A stretch of 64,000 nt of DNA, from assembly GCF_024713975.1 (NCBI RefSeq), contig NC_091111.1:1488001-1552000 (forward strand), in the 5' to 3' direction. Positions 49,859 to 61,903 of the stretch are shown here, piece by piece (positions within the stretch are counted from its first letter, which is position 1; every line of letters begins with the position of its first letter). The notes below the pieces were generated by a model. That model had not been told where the DNA came from, searched no databases, and saw nothing but the letters and a program-made list of their open reading frames with translations. The stretch is from Paralichthys olivaceus (taxonomy: Eukaryota > Chordata > Actinopteri > Pleuronectiformes > Paralichthyidae). The translations under genes and the position numbers were made by a program.

Positions 49859-49885
49859 ATGAAGGCTCAGGACCACAGACTGTAA
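49859..49885 (+). CDS. Upstream ORF 1 in the presumed mfsd4b leader
   Basis: ATG to TAA, 8 codons (MKAQDHRL). Relevant only if the leader starts upstream of it. Confidence 0.3.
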   Translation: MKAQDHRL

Positions 49886-49927
49886 ATAAAGACGCTGCTG
49901 CTGTTCACTGACTCACAGACAACAGAC

Positions 49928-49972
49928 ATGATCACCGACTCTGCAACGCTTCGACTGCAGGAGAGCCTCTAA
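49928..49972 (+). CDS. Upstream ORF 2 in the presumed mfsd4b leader
   Basis: ATG to TAA, 14 codons (MITDSATLRLQESL). It is out of frame with the main start and ends 81 bp before it, so reinitiation would be needed after it. Confidence 0.3.
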   Translation: MITDSATLRLQESL

Positions 49973-50053
49973 CGGGAGGAACCACGCCGGCAGACACGTC
50001 CCTCACCTCGGCCGCGACGTTTCCAGCAGCAGCGGAGTAACACGCCGACAGGT

Positions 50054-50335
50054 ATGTCCTCATCCGCGGGGAAGAAGAAGCACGTTCGGTTCGCCAGCCT
50101 GGAGGAGGAGGAGGAGGAGGAGGAGGACAACGAGCAGGAGGAGGACACCCTGTTCGACAAGAGGAAAGACGGCGGGTCCGGGCGGGGACTGAAGAGCGCG
50201 CTGAAGGCGGCCAAGAGGGCGACGAACCCGGGATGCGACGACCGGGTGCAGGTGGTCGGCGGAGGGAGGGGCGGGACCGGAGCGTGCGGCCGCTGGATGG
50301 TCACCCTGGTTCTGTCCGCGTCCTTCCTGGGCCTG
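50054..50335 (+). CDS. mfsd4b: mfsd4b coding exon 1
   Basis: Residues 1-94: basic HVRF motif, acidic run, Gly/Lys/Arg-rich stretch and the first half of span 1. The donor is GTACAT, which is weak. The start codon itself sits in a CAG-GTATGT string that resembles a better donor. Confidence 0.85.
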
Positions 50336-53300
50336 GTACATACATGAGTGAAGCTTTTTCAAATCTGCAACACTTCCGGTTCAGAATAACAAGCTAGTAT
50401 CCTACATGCCTCTGATAATGTTCAGGATCACATGAGGGAATGAATAGACAGGTATATGTCTCTTAATGCATTCATTACATTTAGTCTGTAATGATGAGGG
50501 GAATCATGGTTTCAGTAAAATAACTCTGATCGAGGATCTTTCTAAAAAGGAGCCACAATATACACAGAGGGATCAGTTATTCACCACATGTCAACATCCA
50601 CGTCCTGTTCCTGGTTCACCTGAACATTCACGTCATTCCTTGTTTACTCTTAGTTCGATATCTTCGAGCAAAGCCACACATCATTCAACAGAAAGGAAAA
50701 TTGTTCCTTGTTCAAACACATATGTCGTTTAAAAGAACTTCGAAAATGGAACTTCTCAACAAATGTCCATGATTTTATAATAAGTTTAGACTTCAGGACA
50801 GGGGCCAGTCAGATCTCAGCAGGGGCCATTGCCCATGGATCCGCCCCTGCTTGCTTACTTCTCAACCTTCACCCTCCCCATGGCTCTAAGTTCGATTATC
50901 CCTGCAGGACAATGTCAGTACACAATGAAGTAAATTAGGAGACACATTTAGAATCACATGGTGGCTGCCACAGACCCACCAGCATCTCTTCAGCAGCAGT
51001 GTAGAACTGAAAGTTCCTGTCTGTGAGTATGGTTCAAATTCTGCCCACAGTCGACCTTCAAGAGCAAACATTCTGGAGAGCAAACATTCTGGAGAGTCTC
51101 CTGAACCAAGACAGATGTTTATTTGTTCCCAAAAACAAACTGCTGGACAGGTCCAGTTTGGAGCAGTAGCTATATTCATCGTCTTCAATTAAGTTTGATA
51201 TATTAGTCCAGGTTTGTTATTTTATGATGTAGGTTTTCTGACCATCAATGATTTCTCCAAACTCTCTCCCAGTCTCTAGATTATCCAGAGCAGTCTGTGT
51301 CTACTTTAACAAAGTATTTAAAATGAAGGAGGCACATCCTTCCTGAGGGTTTCTCCTCTAAATCCATTATTGTATCAGTGTTAAGATGCCTGTCTGTCAC
51401 ATTCAGTTCAAGCAGGAGGACCCAAGAATGCAGAAAAAAAAAAAGGTTTAATTCAGACAATGTTCTTTACGGAGAACAAACAAAATCCAAAAATCCAATC
51501 AAACTCAAAAAGTGCTCACAGCAAAAGCACGGGAGACACCAGGGGACGCTAGAAAAGTCACCGGAGAAGGATGAGGGAGGTGAGACGACCGTGTAAGACG
51601 ACAACAAACTGACAAAGGGACGCACTGAGACACATGAGGAACTGGTGAAATAAATCCAAACACATACATAAACACAGGAAAAGGCAAAATAAACAAGGAA
51701 TCTCTTATCAAAAACTCAAACTCTCCTTAATCAGGAGGCAGCAAGAGAATAAGTTCATGACGAAATCTACAAATACTCTTCATTTAAGAGTCGAAGTCCA
51801 GAGTCATGACACCTGTCTTCCAGTACCAGCCTGTAAAGCCAAATGTAATTGTAAATTGTAAAGTACACAGTTTGATTTGATTTGAACTCAGATAAGCACA
51901 GATAAGTTCTTCTTGATCTGCCTCTTTCTCTTTTACGAGCAGCGTTCTGACTCGTGTTTCATGTCATATCAAAGGCATAGTAATAAAACACACCTATATT
52001 CATTAGCTCAGGGCCAGTACTGACCAGCTGTCACGTTATCAGCTGTAGTACTCCACACACAGGATTTACATAGTTGCTTTTCAGCCCATTTACTTATTAT
52101 CAGATTACTGGAATTCGTCTGCATACACCCAAGTGTCTGCAGCACGTTATTCAAATTTCTTCAGTCGCAGAGGAGAGATCATGTGGTGCACGCAGGCCTG
52201 GTTCACCTCTTTATTGAACACAGGCAGCTGCTCCCACTGAAGGTTCACTGCAGCACAGTGGTTGTTAAAGAACAGAAATCCACACACAAGCACTTTTTTT
52301 AAGCACAACAGGGCAAAGAGTGTGTACATGATATTTACTTGACTTACATTCACATGAATACTCATGTCAGCAGTATAACATACGGAAAGTGAAAGTACGG
52401 GAGTGTCCTTTAGACCCACAGTGATCACAGAACTCATCCATGAAAGGACAGAGATGCCAGGATCAACATGAATACTCAGTTTGTCTTCTAAGGGGCAGTT
52501 AAGTCGATTCTCATTGTGCATGTTTCCATGGTTACTGCTGTCACATATGAGTTGAAACAGCGATGGTAGTTCATACATGTGCTCATTAACAGGAGCGAGT
52601 GCTGCGTGTAGAATCACCGAACCTCTCACATACATGAGATTTCAAATGTGAGGAAGCAGTCACATGACCTCCCCTGGAGGAGTTCACCTTGTTGTAACCA
52701 TTTTCTTGTTTTTCTAGGGGATGGGTATCTCTGTCCTTGGCCCCACGTTTGAAGACCTGGCTGTGAATGTGAAGAAGAACATCAGCAACATGTCCTACAT
52801 CTTCGTGGGTCGCTCTGTGGGATACATAGGAGGATCCCTCTTAGGGGGCCTTCTCTTCGAATGCATGAGCCCCCACCTCCTGCTCGGTGAGCCCTCCTTC
52901 AGACGTGTTTATTGTACGTGGTTTCGTAGACACTGGGCTGTAGCTGCAAATGGATGCCGGTGAAAGAGGTGTTGCTATTCTGAGCTGCAGACCCAGAGCC
53001 ACTCTCGAAGGCAAGCCTGCACACAGCTGCCTGTTGGAGGAGGACCTTGACTTCTTAGCTGGAGCCGTGTGGCTGCTCTTTTTCATCGTGGGATATTTGT
53101 CATCTTTTTTTAATATTGTCTGTCGTGTGCTAGAAGAGTCATCGACCCCTCCACCTTTTGCTGTGTTCTCACATCGACTCCTCCGTAGTTACTAGGGGGT
53201 CAGGCAGAGAAAGTCTGCAGAACGCTGGAGGCTCGGACATTTGCATTCACTCATACAGCCCCTGCGGAGAAAGTCCAGAGGATCGGCAGGAGTTCAGAGC

Positions 53301-56067
53301 ATGTCTGAAAGCAGCTCACGTGATTTTCAGGCTGCAGTCGGATGAGGCATTGATTCATTTCAATTCAATTGTACTTGTATAGAGCCAAATCACAGCATAC
53401 GTCATCACAAGCTACTTTACACAGTAAGACTCTAACAGTTCCCACTGTGAGCAGCATTATCCTTTGCTGTCAGTCTTCCATCATGGTGATGAATATGCTT
53501 GGGGATCTAACAGACAGAATATTGGTGTCCATGGAAGTTGACTCTATTCAGAATGAGACAAATAGAATATTCCGTTCATTCCTGTTTACATGTTGCAGAG
53601 TATAGCCCAATGTTACTCGCATCATTCTGTCCACCACGCCTCAACGTCCAACGTGATTCCAGTTTTAAAACCTCAATCTGAAAAAGTGCTCTATGCGTAC
53701 TGTTTGCCATTTTGGATGTTTTCTTTCTAATTTAAAAAAAGCTCCAACTACCTTTTGACTTTTCCATCTTGTTTACATCCAGGTTATCTAGAGTCACCAA
53801 GCAGTAAATGTAAACGTAGTCACTGTGACACATGTCTTTAGTCTGCACTTCCACAAGGCTGATAGATGTCGGGCCCATTACACTTCTTCTCACCTTCTTC
53901 TGATGATCTGTCTCTCCAGGTTTATCGATGCTGGTCACAGCCTTTGGAATGTGTGCTATCCCGTTCTGTACGCAGGCCTTGGTCCTCACTTTGCTCATGT
54001 CCAGCATTGGGATGTCTATGGGTGTTCTGGACACAGGTAAGACAACACTTAGATAGATAGATAGATAGAAAGATAGAGAGAGAGAGAGATGGATAGATAC
54101 TTTATTGACCCCAGGGTAAATTCAGGTCGTGTAAGTGATTGTATAAGGTTACTGTTTTTTCACACTGTGTGGGAAGGGTGTAAAAAAAAAAAAAAAAAAA
54201 AAAAAAATTCCTGCTCCACAGTCTGAGTCAGACTGAAGTGTGTGATATGAAAGTAAGACACATCACGCTGTGCAGTGAAAGCCCGGTGAATCATATCAAC
54301 ACGCTCATGTCATCCACCTGGGCTGTGATATGGAAACGCAGCAAAACCATAACCAAGCTTTGTTCACAGTACAAAACCACACGAGGAACATTCAGACACT
54401 CAGTTGTATCTTAATGTTTTTCCTGTGTGTGTGTTTCGTTCATATCCTTTATGTTTCTGGAACTGCAATTACAGATTTTATACGATTTTAAGGTCTGGAC
54501 CTTCTATGTAAAGTGCCTTGAGATAATGTATATTATGATGTGGCGCTATACAAATAAAATTGAGAAAGGGAGAGTGTGGAACTGACTGTGGCAAAGTGTG
54601 TGTGTGAGGCCGAACCCCTTGTGTTTAGTTCTTCATTCCATTCTGATAGGTATGTCATGTGTAGAATGTGCATCACACCCAGTTTTTTCTTAAACAAAGA
54701 ACGTCGCACAGCAAAAGTAAACAGCAGCCTCTGGTGGCTGATCTGTAACCAGTGGCTCTGTCTGTCTGTCTGTCTGTCTGTCAGGTGGGAATGTGCTCAT
54801 ACTGAAGACCTGGGGCGAGCAGGGAGGCCCTCACATGCAGGCTCTGCACTTCAGCTTTGCTGCTGGGGCCTTTGTGTCTCCAATCATTGCAAAGTTGCTG
54901 TTTGGGCCCGATGGAAATAGCAGCATGGGACCCACGCCCACCAATTCAACATCTCCTGCCGCCACAGAACACCTCACCGTCTCTGACGCTCACAGGTTCA
55001 TCAGCTTCATCCACAGCAGGAGCAGCACCCTCAAATCCATGTGGGCCTACATTGTGATCGGCTCTTATATCGGCCTCATCTCGTTCCTCTTCTTCATCCT
55101 CTACACCCGCAGCAGCATGTCCCATGACAAAGCTCGCACGTCGTCAGGAAAGCCCCTGGTGGCCAAACACCACACTGCTCTTGTTATCCTGCTCTTCTTT
55201 TTTTTCTTTGGCTACGTGGGTGCTGAGGTGGCATACGGCTCCTTCATCTACAATTTCGCCAAGGACTACGCACACATGCCACAGTCGCAGGCAGCCGGGT
55301 TGAACTCGTTGTTCTGGGCAACGTTCGCTGCCTGTCGGGGGTTTGCCATCTTCTTTGCGGCCTGTGCGTACCCGGGGACCCTGATCCTGTTCAGCCTGGT
55401 GGGCACCACCATCTCCTCCCTGCTTCTCTGCCTCTTCAGCAGTGAGAAAGTGGTCCTGTGGGTTTGCACTGGTCTCTATGGAGCCTCCATGTCCACGACC
55501 TTCCCCAGTGGCATCACCTGGATGGAGCAGTACACCACAGTGACGGGCAACACAGCGGCTGTGTTTGTGGTGGGCTCAGCACTGGGTGAGATGGTGCTGC
55601 CTGCGCTTGTAGGCTTCCTGGGAAAGTTCTACCAATACCCCTTTCTGATGTACCTGTCACTCATCACTGCCACCTTCACCTCCATCCTCTTCCCCGTCAT
55701 GTACAAGCTAGCCTCTGCCCCTAATGGTCAGAGCAGGAAACCCCGCGCCATGGGTCGACCCGACGCCGACGACAGTGAATTCCGTCAGGCACTGCTGGAT
55801 TCAGGAGCCCATGATGAAGAGGAGGAGGAGGAGGAGGAGCCAGACATCGAGGCGGATCAATGGAACGATGCAGACTTTGAGGTGATTGAGATGGACGACA
55901 CAGCGAGTCTCGTGAGTTCACCCAGCAAGGCTTCGTCTCCCCCCGATGTCAGCGGTGTGATGGAGCCTCGGTCCGCAGGGGGAGCCTCCTCCTCAGACTC
56001 CATCTCTCTGGTAGGAGACTCCCCCAGACGGAAGCTGCTGCTCTCAGACAGAGAGAAGAGAGACTGA
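50054..56067 (+). CDS. mfsd4b: MFSD4B, sodium-dependent glucose transporter 1-like, complete, 4 coding exons, 616 aa
   Basis: Join: 50054-50335, 52718-52886, 53920-54036, 54785-56067. GT-AG junctions, phases chain to TGA. The N-terminus (1-79) is cytosolic, with KKKHVRFASL at 7-16 followed by an acidic run. Membrane spans begin at WMVTLVLSASFLGLG. Conserved blocks are ISVLGPTFEDL, YIFVGRSVGYIGGSLLGG, DTGGNVLIL, PHMQALHFSFAAGAF, YVGAEVAYGSF, AAGLNSLFWATFAACRG, YGASMSTTFPSGITWMEQY and SALGEMVLPALVG. The C-terminal tail is acidic (an EEEEEEEE run) with FEVIEMDDTASL. By family knowledge, this MFS member (NaGLT1/KIAA1919) is a membrane sugar transporter described in kidney. The protein is longer than the roughly 520-aa human form, mainly through its N-terminus and tail. 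It lies convergent to rev3l, with 1.4 kb between stop codons. Confidence 0.92.
51395..51811 (-). mobile_element. Solo-LTR-like element (417 bp) with 6-bp target duplication
   Basis: Begins TGTCAC and ends ATGACA, and CCTGTC flanks both sides (51389-51394 and 51812-51817). On the minus strand it starts TGTCATGACTCTGGACTT and has ATTAAACC near the end, like an LTR with its poly(A) region. It has no coding capacity. It lies in mfsd4b intron 1. A MITE is an alternative reading. Confidence 0.6.
52147..52635 (-). other. Intronic open frame of unknown nature (162 codons)
   Basis: Long minus-strand frame within mfsd4b intron 1, starting at an ATG (peptide MYVRGSVILHA...). It contains one hydrophobic stretch. 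I recognise no family, and the composition looks accidental. Listed because it fills otherwise empty sequence. Confidence 0.12.
52718..52886 (+). CDS. mfsd4b: mfsd4b coding exon 2
   Basis: Residues 95-150: GMGISVLGPTFEDLAVN to FECMSPHLLL. Acceptor TTTCTAG, donor GTGAGC. Confidence 0.93.
53920..54036 (+). CDS. mfsd4b: mfsd4b coding exon 3
   Basis: Residues 151-189: GLSMLVTAFGMCAIPFCTQA, then LLMSSIGMSMGVLDT, two membrane spans. Acceptor CTCCAG, donor GTAAGA. Confidence 0.93.
54049..54207. repeat. (GATA)n/(GA)n, LINE tail scrap and A26 run in mfsd4b intron 3
   Basis: GATA units at 54049-54070 pass into GA repeats, then TACTTTATTGACCCCAGGGT (a reversed LINE-tail motif as at 21495). A pure A run follows at 54182-54207. 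Confidence 0.7.
54485..54562 (+). mobile_element. L2-like LINE 3' tail only
   Basis: AAGTGCCTTGAGATAATGTA, then GGCGCTATACAAATAAAATT, identical in plan to the tails at 41640-41711 and 49385-49460. A near-complete 5' truncation. Confidence 0.8.
54785..56067 (+). CDS. mfsd4b: mfsd4b coding exon 4 (terminal, 1283 nt)
   Basis: Residues 190-616: GGNVLILKTWGEQGGPHM through the remaining spans to the acidic tail and TGA. The acceptor TCAG is preceded by a (TCTG)n microsatellite that serves as pyrimidine tract. Confidence 0.95.
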
Positions 56068-57496
56068 ACTGGAAAGATTTCAATATACTTCAGATCATTC
56101 ACAGAACACAGGCAGCTTCACGTTTTAAAACTGCTGGATGAAGGTTCGGAAGTCTGACACAATTTTTTTTTATTGCGAAGGATTTTGTGTTGACCTACTC
56201 CTTCCACAGTGAGGTCAAAGGTCAGGGTCAGCTGTGGAACAGAAGTAAAAATTCAGTGCCTTGCTCAAGGACAGATGAGCAGAGTGAATGAGTTGAGCCA
56301 TGGCCGCTCGCCCTGTTCTCCATCGTCATGCTGCCAAAAATGGATGTCTCAAAACTGGATTCTAGATTGAATGTGTGATGGTGATAGTTGTGTACATGAA
56401 GTTGTGTGCACTTATGTAATAGGCATTTTTGGTTTTTGTCATGTCCTGTGAAGTGGCTTGTGGTTCTTTAAATCATGTGTTGTTGCTGTGATTCATTAAG
56501 TTTTTATTTAAAGAACTAAATCATTGAAAGAGGACGTTCAGATACATTGACTTTTTATTATATCAATCTCAAACCTCCACCTACAGCAATGTCCATTAAA
56601 AACACAGAAACACCTCCTTCATAATCATTATTTACATTTATACAAATAGACAGATCCTGTGTATGGCTGTATGTAGAATTGAAGATCAGGTCTTTACAGA
56701 GTTTGATGACAGCTTTTCTTTCTGCACAGAAAATTGGTAATGTACACAAAACCATATGCACAGGGAAATAATAGACTCTTCATGACATACATTATCAAAA
56801 TACAGTATTGCAACAGTCCCAGATTTAAAAAAAAAAACTGAAATAGTATCCAGTTTCCACTCTGAAGAGAGTTTGACGTGTCAAATCTGTCAAAATGGAT
56901 TAGTACAATCAAAGTGAAATGAATGAAAAATGGTATCCTGTAAGAGAATGCATAAAGACAGTTTGAGCATTCATGGCCAGAGCTGGAGTTTCTCTGATGC
57001 TAGTGAACAGTGGGGTCATAGATGGAGCTGTACAGGAAGTATTTACATGCCTGCAGTCGTCATATAGAAATGCAGAATGTTGTCTTAGAGATTTGTAAAG
57101 AGCTCCTTGAAAACTGAAGACTTCAAACTGCTGCTTGCGCTATCAAGAGACAACAAGTCTTTCTTGACTCGTCTGCACGTAGTTCCATGAAAGGTAGTCT
57201 GCAGCTGTGTCACCCCCACACATCAGCTCCACTCAGCCAACAGCAGCTAATGGAGATGGCAGCAAACAAGCATGAAGACAAACAGAGGCCTGAGGGGGAG
57301 GGAGCCCCTCCCACACACAGGAGGCTCAAACCAGACAGTTGAATAACAAATAACAGTTACAAGACGATGGAACCCCAACAGGGTTTAATCAAAGCACCAC
57401 ATATACAACTGAATGGACAATCAAACACTGAGATGGGGTGGTGGGGGGAGAACAGTTAGCACCAAATCAGCAGGGAGCGCTGGGTTCAGGAGCCAA
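56068..57496. other. Convergent 3' ends of mfsd4b and rev3l
   Basis: Holds the mfsd4b 3'UTR on the plus strand and the presumed rev3l 3'UTR on the minus strand. I found no canonical AATAAA for mfsd4b before 56560, so its end is undetermined. No further gene seen. Confidence 0.5.
56554..56559 (-). other. Candidate rev3l poly(A) signal (AATAAA on the minus strand)
   Basis: TTTATT on the plus strand, about 940 bp after the rev3l stop. It would give a roughly 1-kb 3'UTR that ends close to the likely mfsd4b transcript end. Confidence 0.4.
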
Positions 57497-57637
57497 TCAG
57501 AACTGCTCCAGCAGCTGTCGGAGGTAGGGGGCCTTGGAGAGCTGTCTGTTGACCCGGGCTAGCTTGTAAAGGACAGGACAGTCCAGGGACACACAGGGAA
57601 CCTGCCGCTCTGCACAGCCGTTGCAGTTCCTGCAGAC
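57497..57637 (-). CDS. rev3l: rev3l terminal exon, CysB [4Fe-4S] cluster
   Basis: Encodes VCRNCNGCAERQVPCVSLDC, then PVLYKLARVNRQLSKAPYLR and QLLEQF, stop TGA. CxxC plus CxxxxC supply the four cluster ligands; an extra Cys follows the first pair. Confidence 0.96.
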   Translation of the reverse strand, partial: VCRNCNGCAERQVPCVSLDCPVLYKLARVNRQLSKAPYLRQLLEQF

Positions 57638-60600
57638 CTGCAGAAAAACACACACACACTCGATGAGGGAAGAGTGATTTCAATTGCTATGATGGAGTTC
57701 ACACTTTATATATTCACATGGTAGAAAAGACGAGGGAAACTACGAGTCTGCAAGATCTGGATGGTGTTTTATCCATAGGACTCAAAGTATCAACAAATAC
57801 ATAAACACACTTCCTGTCACAAGGCATGAAGAACTGTTGGACAAGAAGGGAGTATCCCACTCTGGGGCAACATCCACACCACTACGTCTTAGTTTTAAAA
57901 CGCATCACTGCTGCTGAGTTTACTCCTGCCATTCACACTACCCTGGAGTTTTTGAGCACCTAAAATGGAAAAGTCTGGAAACGCTGTTGGCCCCACTTTA
58001 GTTTGAAAACTCTGGGGCTGCTACATGAGACATTTGGAAACGATGACGCAATTACCCAGATTTGCTTCCTGGTTGGTTCGACTGCAACTGGTTAATGCAC
58101 TAAACACTTAACTGTCGGTTACAGTCCCACCTTATGATCACTCCAAGAACAGAAATCCCTCTTAACACTATTGTTTTTGTTATTGTTTTCTGTAACTAAG
58201 CAACTCCCTGCAGAGTAGACAATCTGCTTTCAGTTTACACTGGCACGCTCATGACCAGTGTGCATGAATGGTTACGTGATATACTTTTTGGGTGTGTTAG
58301 CATGCATGGGGTTTATGACTGATTAAGAGCTGAAACCTTTGTGTGAACAGAGCTTGTTTTTGTTTCAAACTGTCTTTTAAAATTAAAATGTTGGAAAAGG
58401 ATGGAATTCAAATCCTCTCCTCTGCCGCCCACCATGTTCTGACAGAAATGCTGCATGTAAAACACAGACTTTAATGACAGACTTCCTTCGCTTCATCTCC
58501 AATCTCTACGTTACAGTCGAGACTGAGGTCATGAGCAGCAGAGACTGGGAGGGTGGAGGTGCAGGGTTTTGTGTCTGACTGACTTCTACTCACATCGAAC
58601 CCTGTAGTATAAAGTCTAGTCAGGAGCAGGGCTTGAAGGACACTTGCTACTCTTCGTTTTAAAGTGGGGGCTGTGGCTCAAAGGGTCAGAGCAGCCATCC
58701 TTGATCCAGAAGGTCTGCTTCTGCATGCCCAAGTGTCCTTGGGCAAGATGACTGAAGACTGAACCCCAAAATTGTCCCTTCTCATTGAGAAAGTGTGACA
58801 CATATTTGGACTGTGTGAATGGGTGAATAGCAAAAACTGTTCTGTAAAGTGCTTCGAGTGGTCATCAAATATCGAAAAGAGCTATATAAATACAGACCAT
58901 TTATATGTGCGTTTTGGTTTATTGTTTTTTTGGATGTTTGTGCTTCACTGTGCAGATGTGTGTGTAAGTACACGTCCTCTGGAGAAACCCCAGCTCAGTT
59001 CAGTGTATGTCTGAAAACAGCTTAACCTAGCAGACAATCACAGTCTAGTATGCAGCATGCACAAGTGTGATGTCAAAACCTTCAATGAACCTAAACATTT
59101 TTAGCAGGCAAATTATTGAAATACACAAAATTGACATTTTCATTTATTCTCTATTTTTCAATACGGGAGAAGTAGATTAATTATTTCAATGTAATTTCAC
59201 TATTTTATCATTGACAGCTTAAATATTTCTATATCTTCATACTGAGCAGTGGATCTTGAACAGGAAGATCGGTCCCCTCAGCCCCAGCCTCTCACCTTCA
59301 GCAGCTGGTCCTGCTGACTCTCCCACTGCCTGATGTCCTGGTAGAGTGTGACAGCAACTCTCTGGGGTTCAGCACGACACCGCGAGCACACGCCCAGCTG
59401 GGTCAGCTCATCACACACAGGGCAATGAAGCGTGGTGAAGTACTGAGAAATGGTTCCCTTCCTCCCTGCTTCCTCTCCTCCGGCAGCTGCAGAGCAGGAG
59501 GCTTTCTGGATCTGGAGAGAGATGAAGGACACACGTTAACCTCTGCAGACCAAAAAAATGAATATCATTACAATAACTGAAGCTTTACTTAGTTTTCTCT
59601 GTTTGTTTTTTTTCTGAGGGATTTCTGTGCTCACAGTCGCAACAGTGTATGTGTCCACACTGTCAAATAATGAATCCAAGCAATAATGTGGAGTATGATG
59701 GTATGAAATAAAGGTGTCTGTTCACAAATTACAGATGATTGTGGTATTTATAAAAGTAGGGTCTTCTCTTTTTATAAATCCAATCAAACGTCAGCAACAT
59801 AAGATGCCAAGTTGTGTTTTGGCTTGTGGTCACATTCATTGCTCTGATGAACTCTGCATCAGCTTGACCAGCAGGTGGCGTGTGTGCTCCATCAGAGCAG
59901 ATGCTCACTTCAGTATTGCCACAGACTGAGGCAGCAGCGCTGCAGTTTGATGAGACTCATTCGATCCTCAGCAGGAAGCAGGAGAGACATTTTCTCCTCA
60001 GCCTTTGTTCTCTCTCCACTAAAAACACATGCTTATGACAGGGATTTTACTCACTTCAGGAAGCTGACAAGTCCATTTATTTGCTTCGTCAAGAATGAAT
60101 TCAACTGTGAGTCAGATCTTTTATTATAATTCCTCTCCTTCCTTCTTTTGTTTTAAAGGTTTTCATGTTGTTATATAAGTAGGTTATCATCTGTGCTGCC
60201 TCTAAGTTGTAACTGTAACACAAGAATCACAGTGGCTGCTCTTCCCCTGGAATGAGCTGGTCCTCTCACCCTGGGCAGCTCCTGGTACCAGCTGAACACG
60301 TCCACTCCGATTAGCTGGAACATGCGGGCCAGCGGCGGCAGGATCTGCTTGGTGATGTAGTAGGTGGCGTTGAGGCGGAGGCCCGGGTCCTGCAGAACCT
60401 CCATGGGCCGACGCACCAGCTGGATGAGGGGCACGCCGGGCATCCCGTACACGACGACGTAGGGCACCCGCTCGCCCACGCGGGGCTCCAGTCGACGGTC
60501 ATACACCATCATACGTCTGAGATCAATCGAAACAGAAGACTTGACAAAACTGAGCAACTCATAAGAAAACCCTGTTTATAAGCGCTGGGCTTTAAATCCG

Positions 60601-61872
60601 TTTTTAACCTGTGCTCTTATGCAGCTCACATCTGACTGTAAATCACTCAAATAATTAATATTGTACAATATTGCAGCGACATCAGAAATCAACATGGCCG
60701 CTGCTTTGTGTTGCTGTACAAACACTGTACTGTCTGTGCTAGAGCTCATGAATGAGGCTGAGTGTTTCCCTCTCACCCATGCCTCTGAAATCAGATTTTT
60801 TTCCCTATCCATTAAGGGCTGGGTTGCCTAGCAACAGACTCAGGTACTGTACACGCAGGCTAGTGCAGTTAGACAACGAGCACTGTGGGGAAGGAGTAAT
60901 TGGATTCACACTGAGTACTGTAACTGTAGTTGACAGCACGCTCTTCCTCACTCTCCTGCATATGGACATGCACACACACACATATATATTCACACGTAGA
61001 GTACAACTCAGGACTTTATTCATTCATTATTTTCTTTTTATGTTGTTGTGGGGAGAAGGTTGTCTGCCTGTATATGATCAATAACAATGACAATCACACA
61101 CACACACCTGGTGAGCTCCAGTGCAGGGACGCAAGAGCCGGGCCGGTACGAGCCACTGCCTCTGTACTCCTTGGCGAAGGTCAGGTCCTGCATGCTGGCC
61201 CGACCGTCCAGGACCTTCACACACTGACGCTGCACAAACTGTTTCACCTGGCTGATGTCCCGCGTCTCAAACAGCAGCTTAATGGAGCGCTCCAGTATCT
61301 GAGGGGGACATGAAGCAATCAACACATGAGACACAACACATGAGACATTAGAGGGGAGAATGAAGACAGTAGACAGACATCAAACAACAGCAGAGATATA
61401 GGACTGATTTGATATTTAAATGGAATTATGAGCAGTGACTGTGATTTAATGCCATTACCACTGGTATATTTCAGTCTAGACACAATACCACGGGGCCTTT
61501 TTCCTGATTGACAAGCATGAGTAAACGAGAGCAGGAAGAAAGCTGGCATGGCTGTGATTGGTGTAGAGCACAGAGAAATGGTTTGCTTGTTACCTTGGAA
61601 ACAGCGGGGCAGCCGTCGCGGCGCACTGTCTCGATCCCTTTGGCGTCAAACACGGGTTCCTTTTGGTCGAGGCTTTCGTACATGTATCCCACATAGCGCT
61701 TCTTTGTCTGCAGTACACAAGGGAGGTACACCTGGGACGGACAGACACACACACAGAATTTAATTGTACCTCTACATATGTTTAAGAGTGCAGATGGAGA
61801 AAGACAATCGCACAGACAACTCCAAATCAAAGTGCACAGACACTTTGTGTGGTATGTGGTGTGGTGTGTGTG

Positions 61873-61903
<31 letters not shown>

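Noticed and set aside
52147..52635. New gene inside mfsd4b intron 1
   Set aside because: Long open frame but no recognisable domain, codon signal or splice context; kept only as a low-confidence note.
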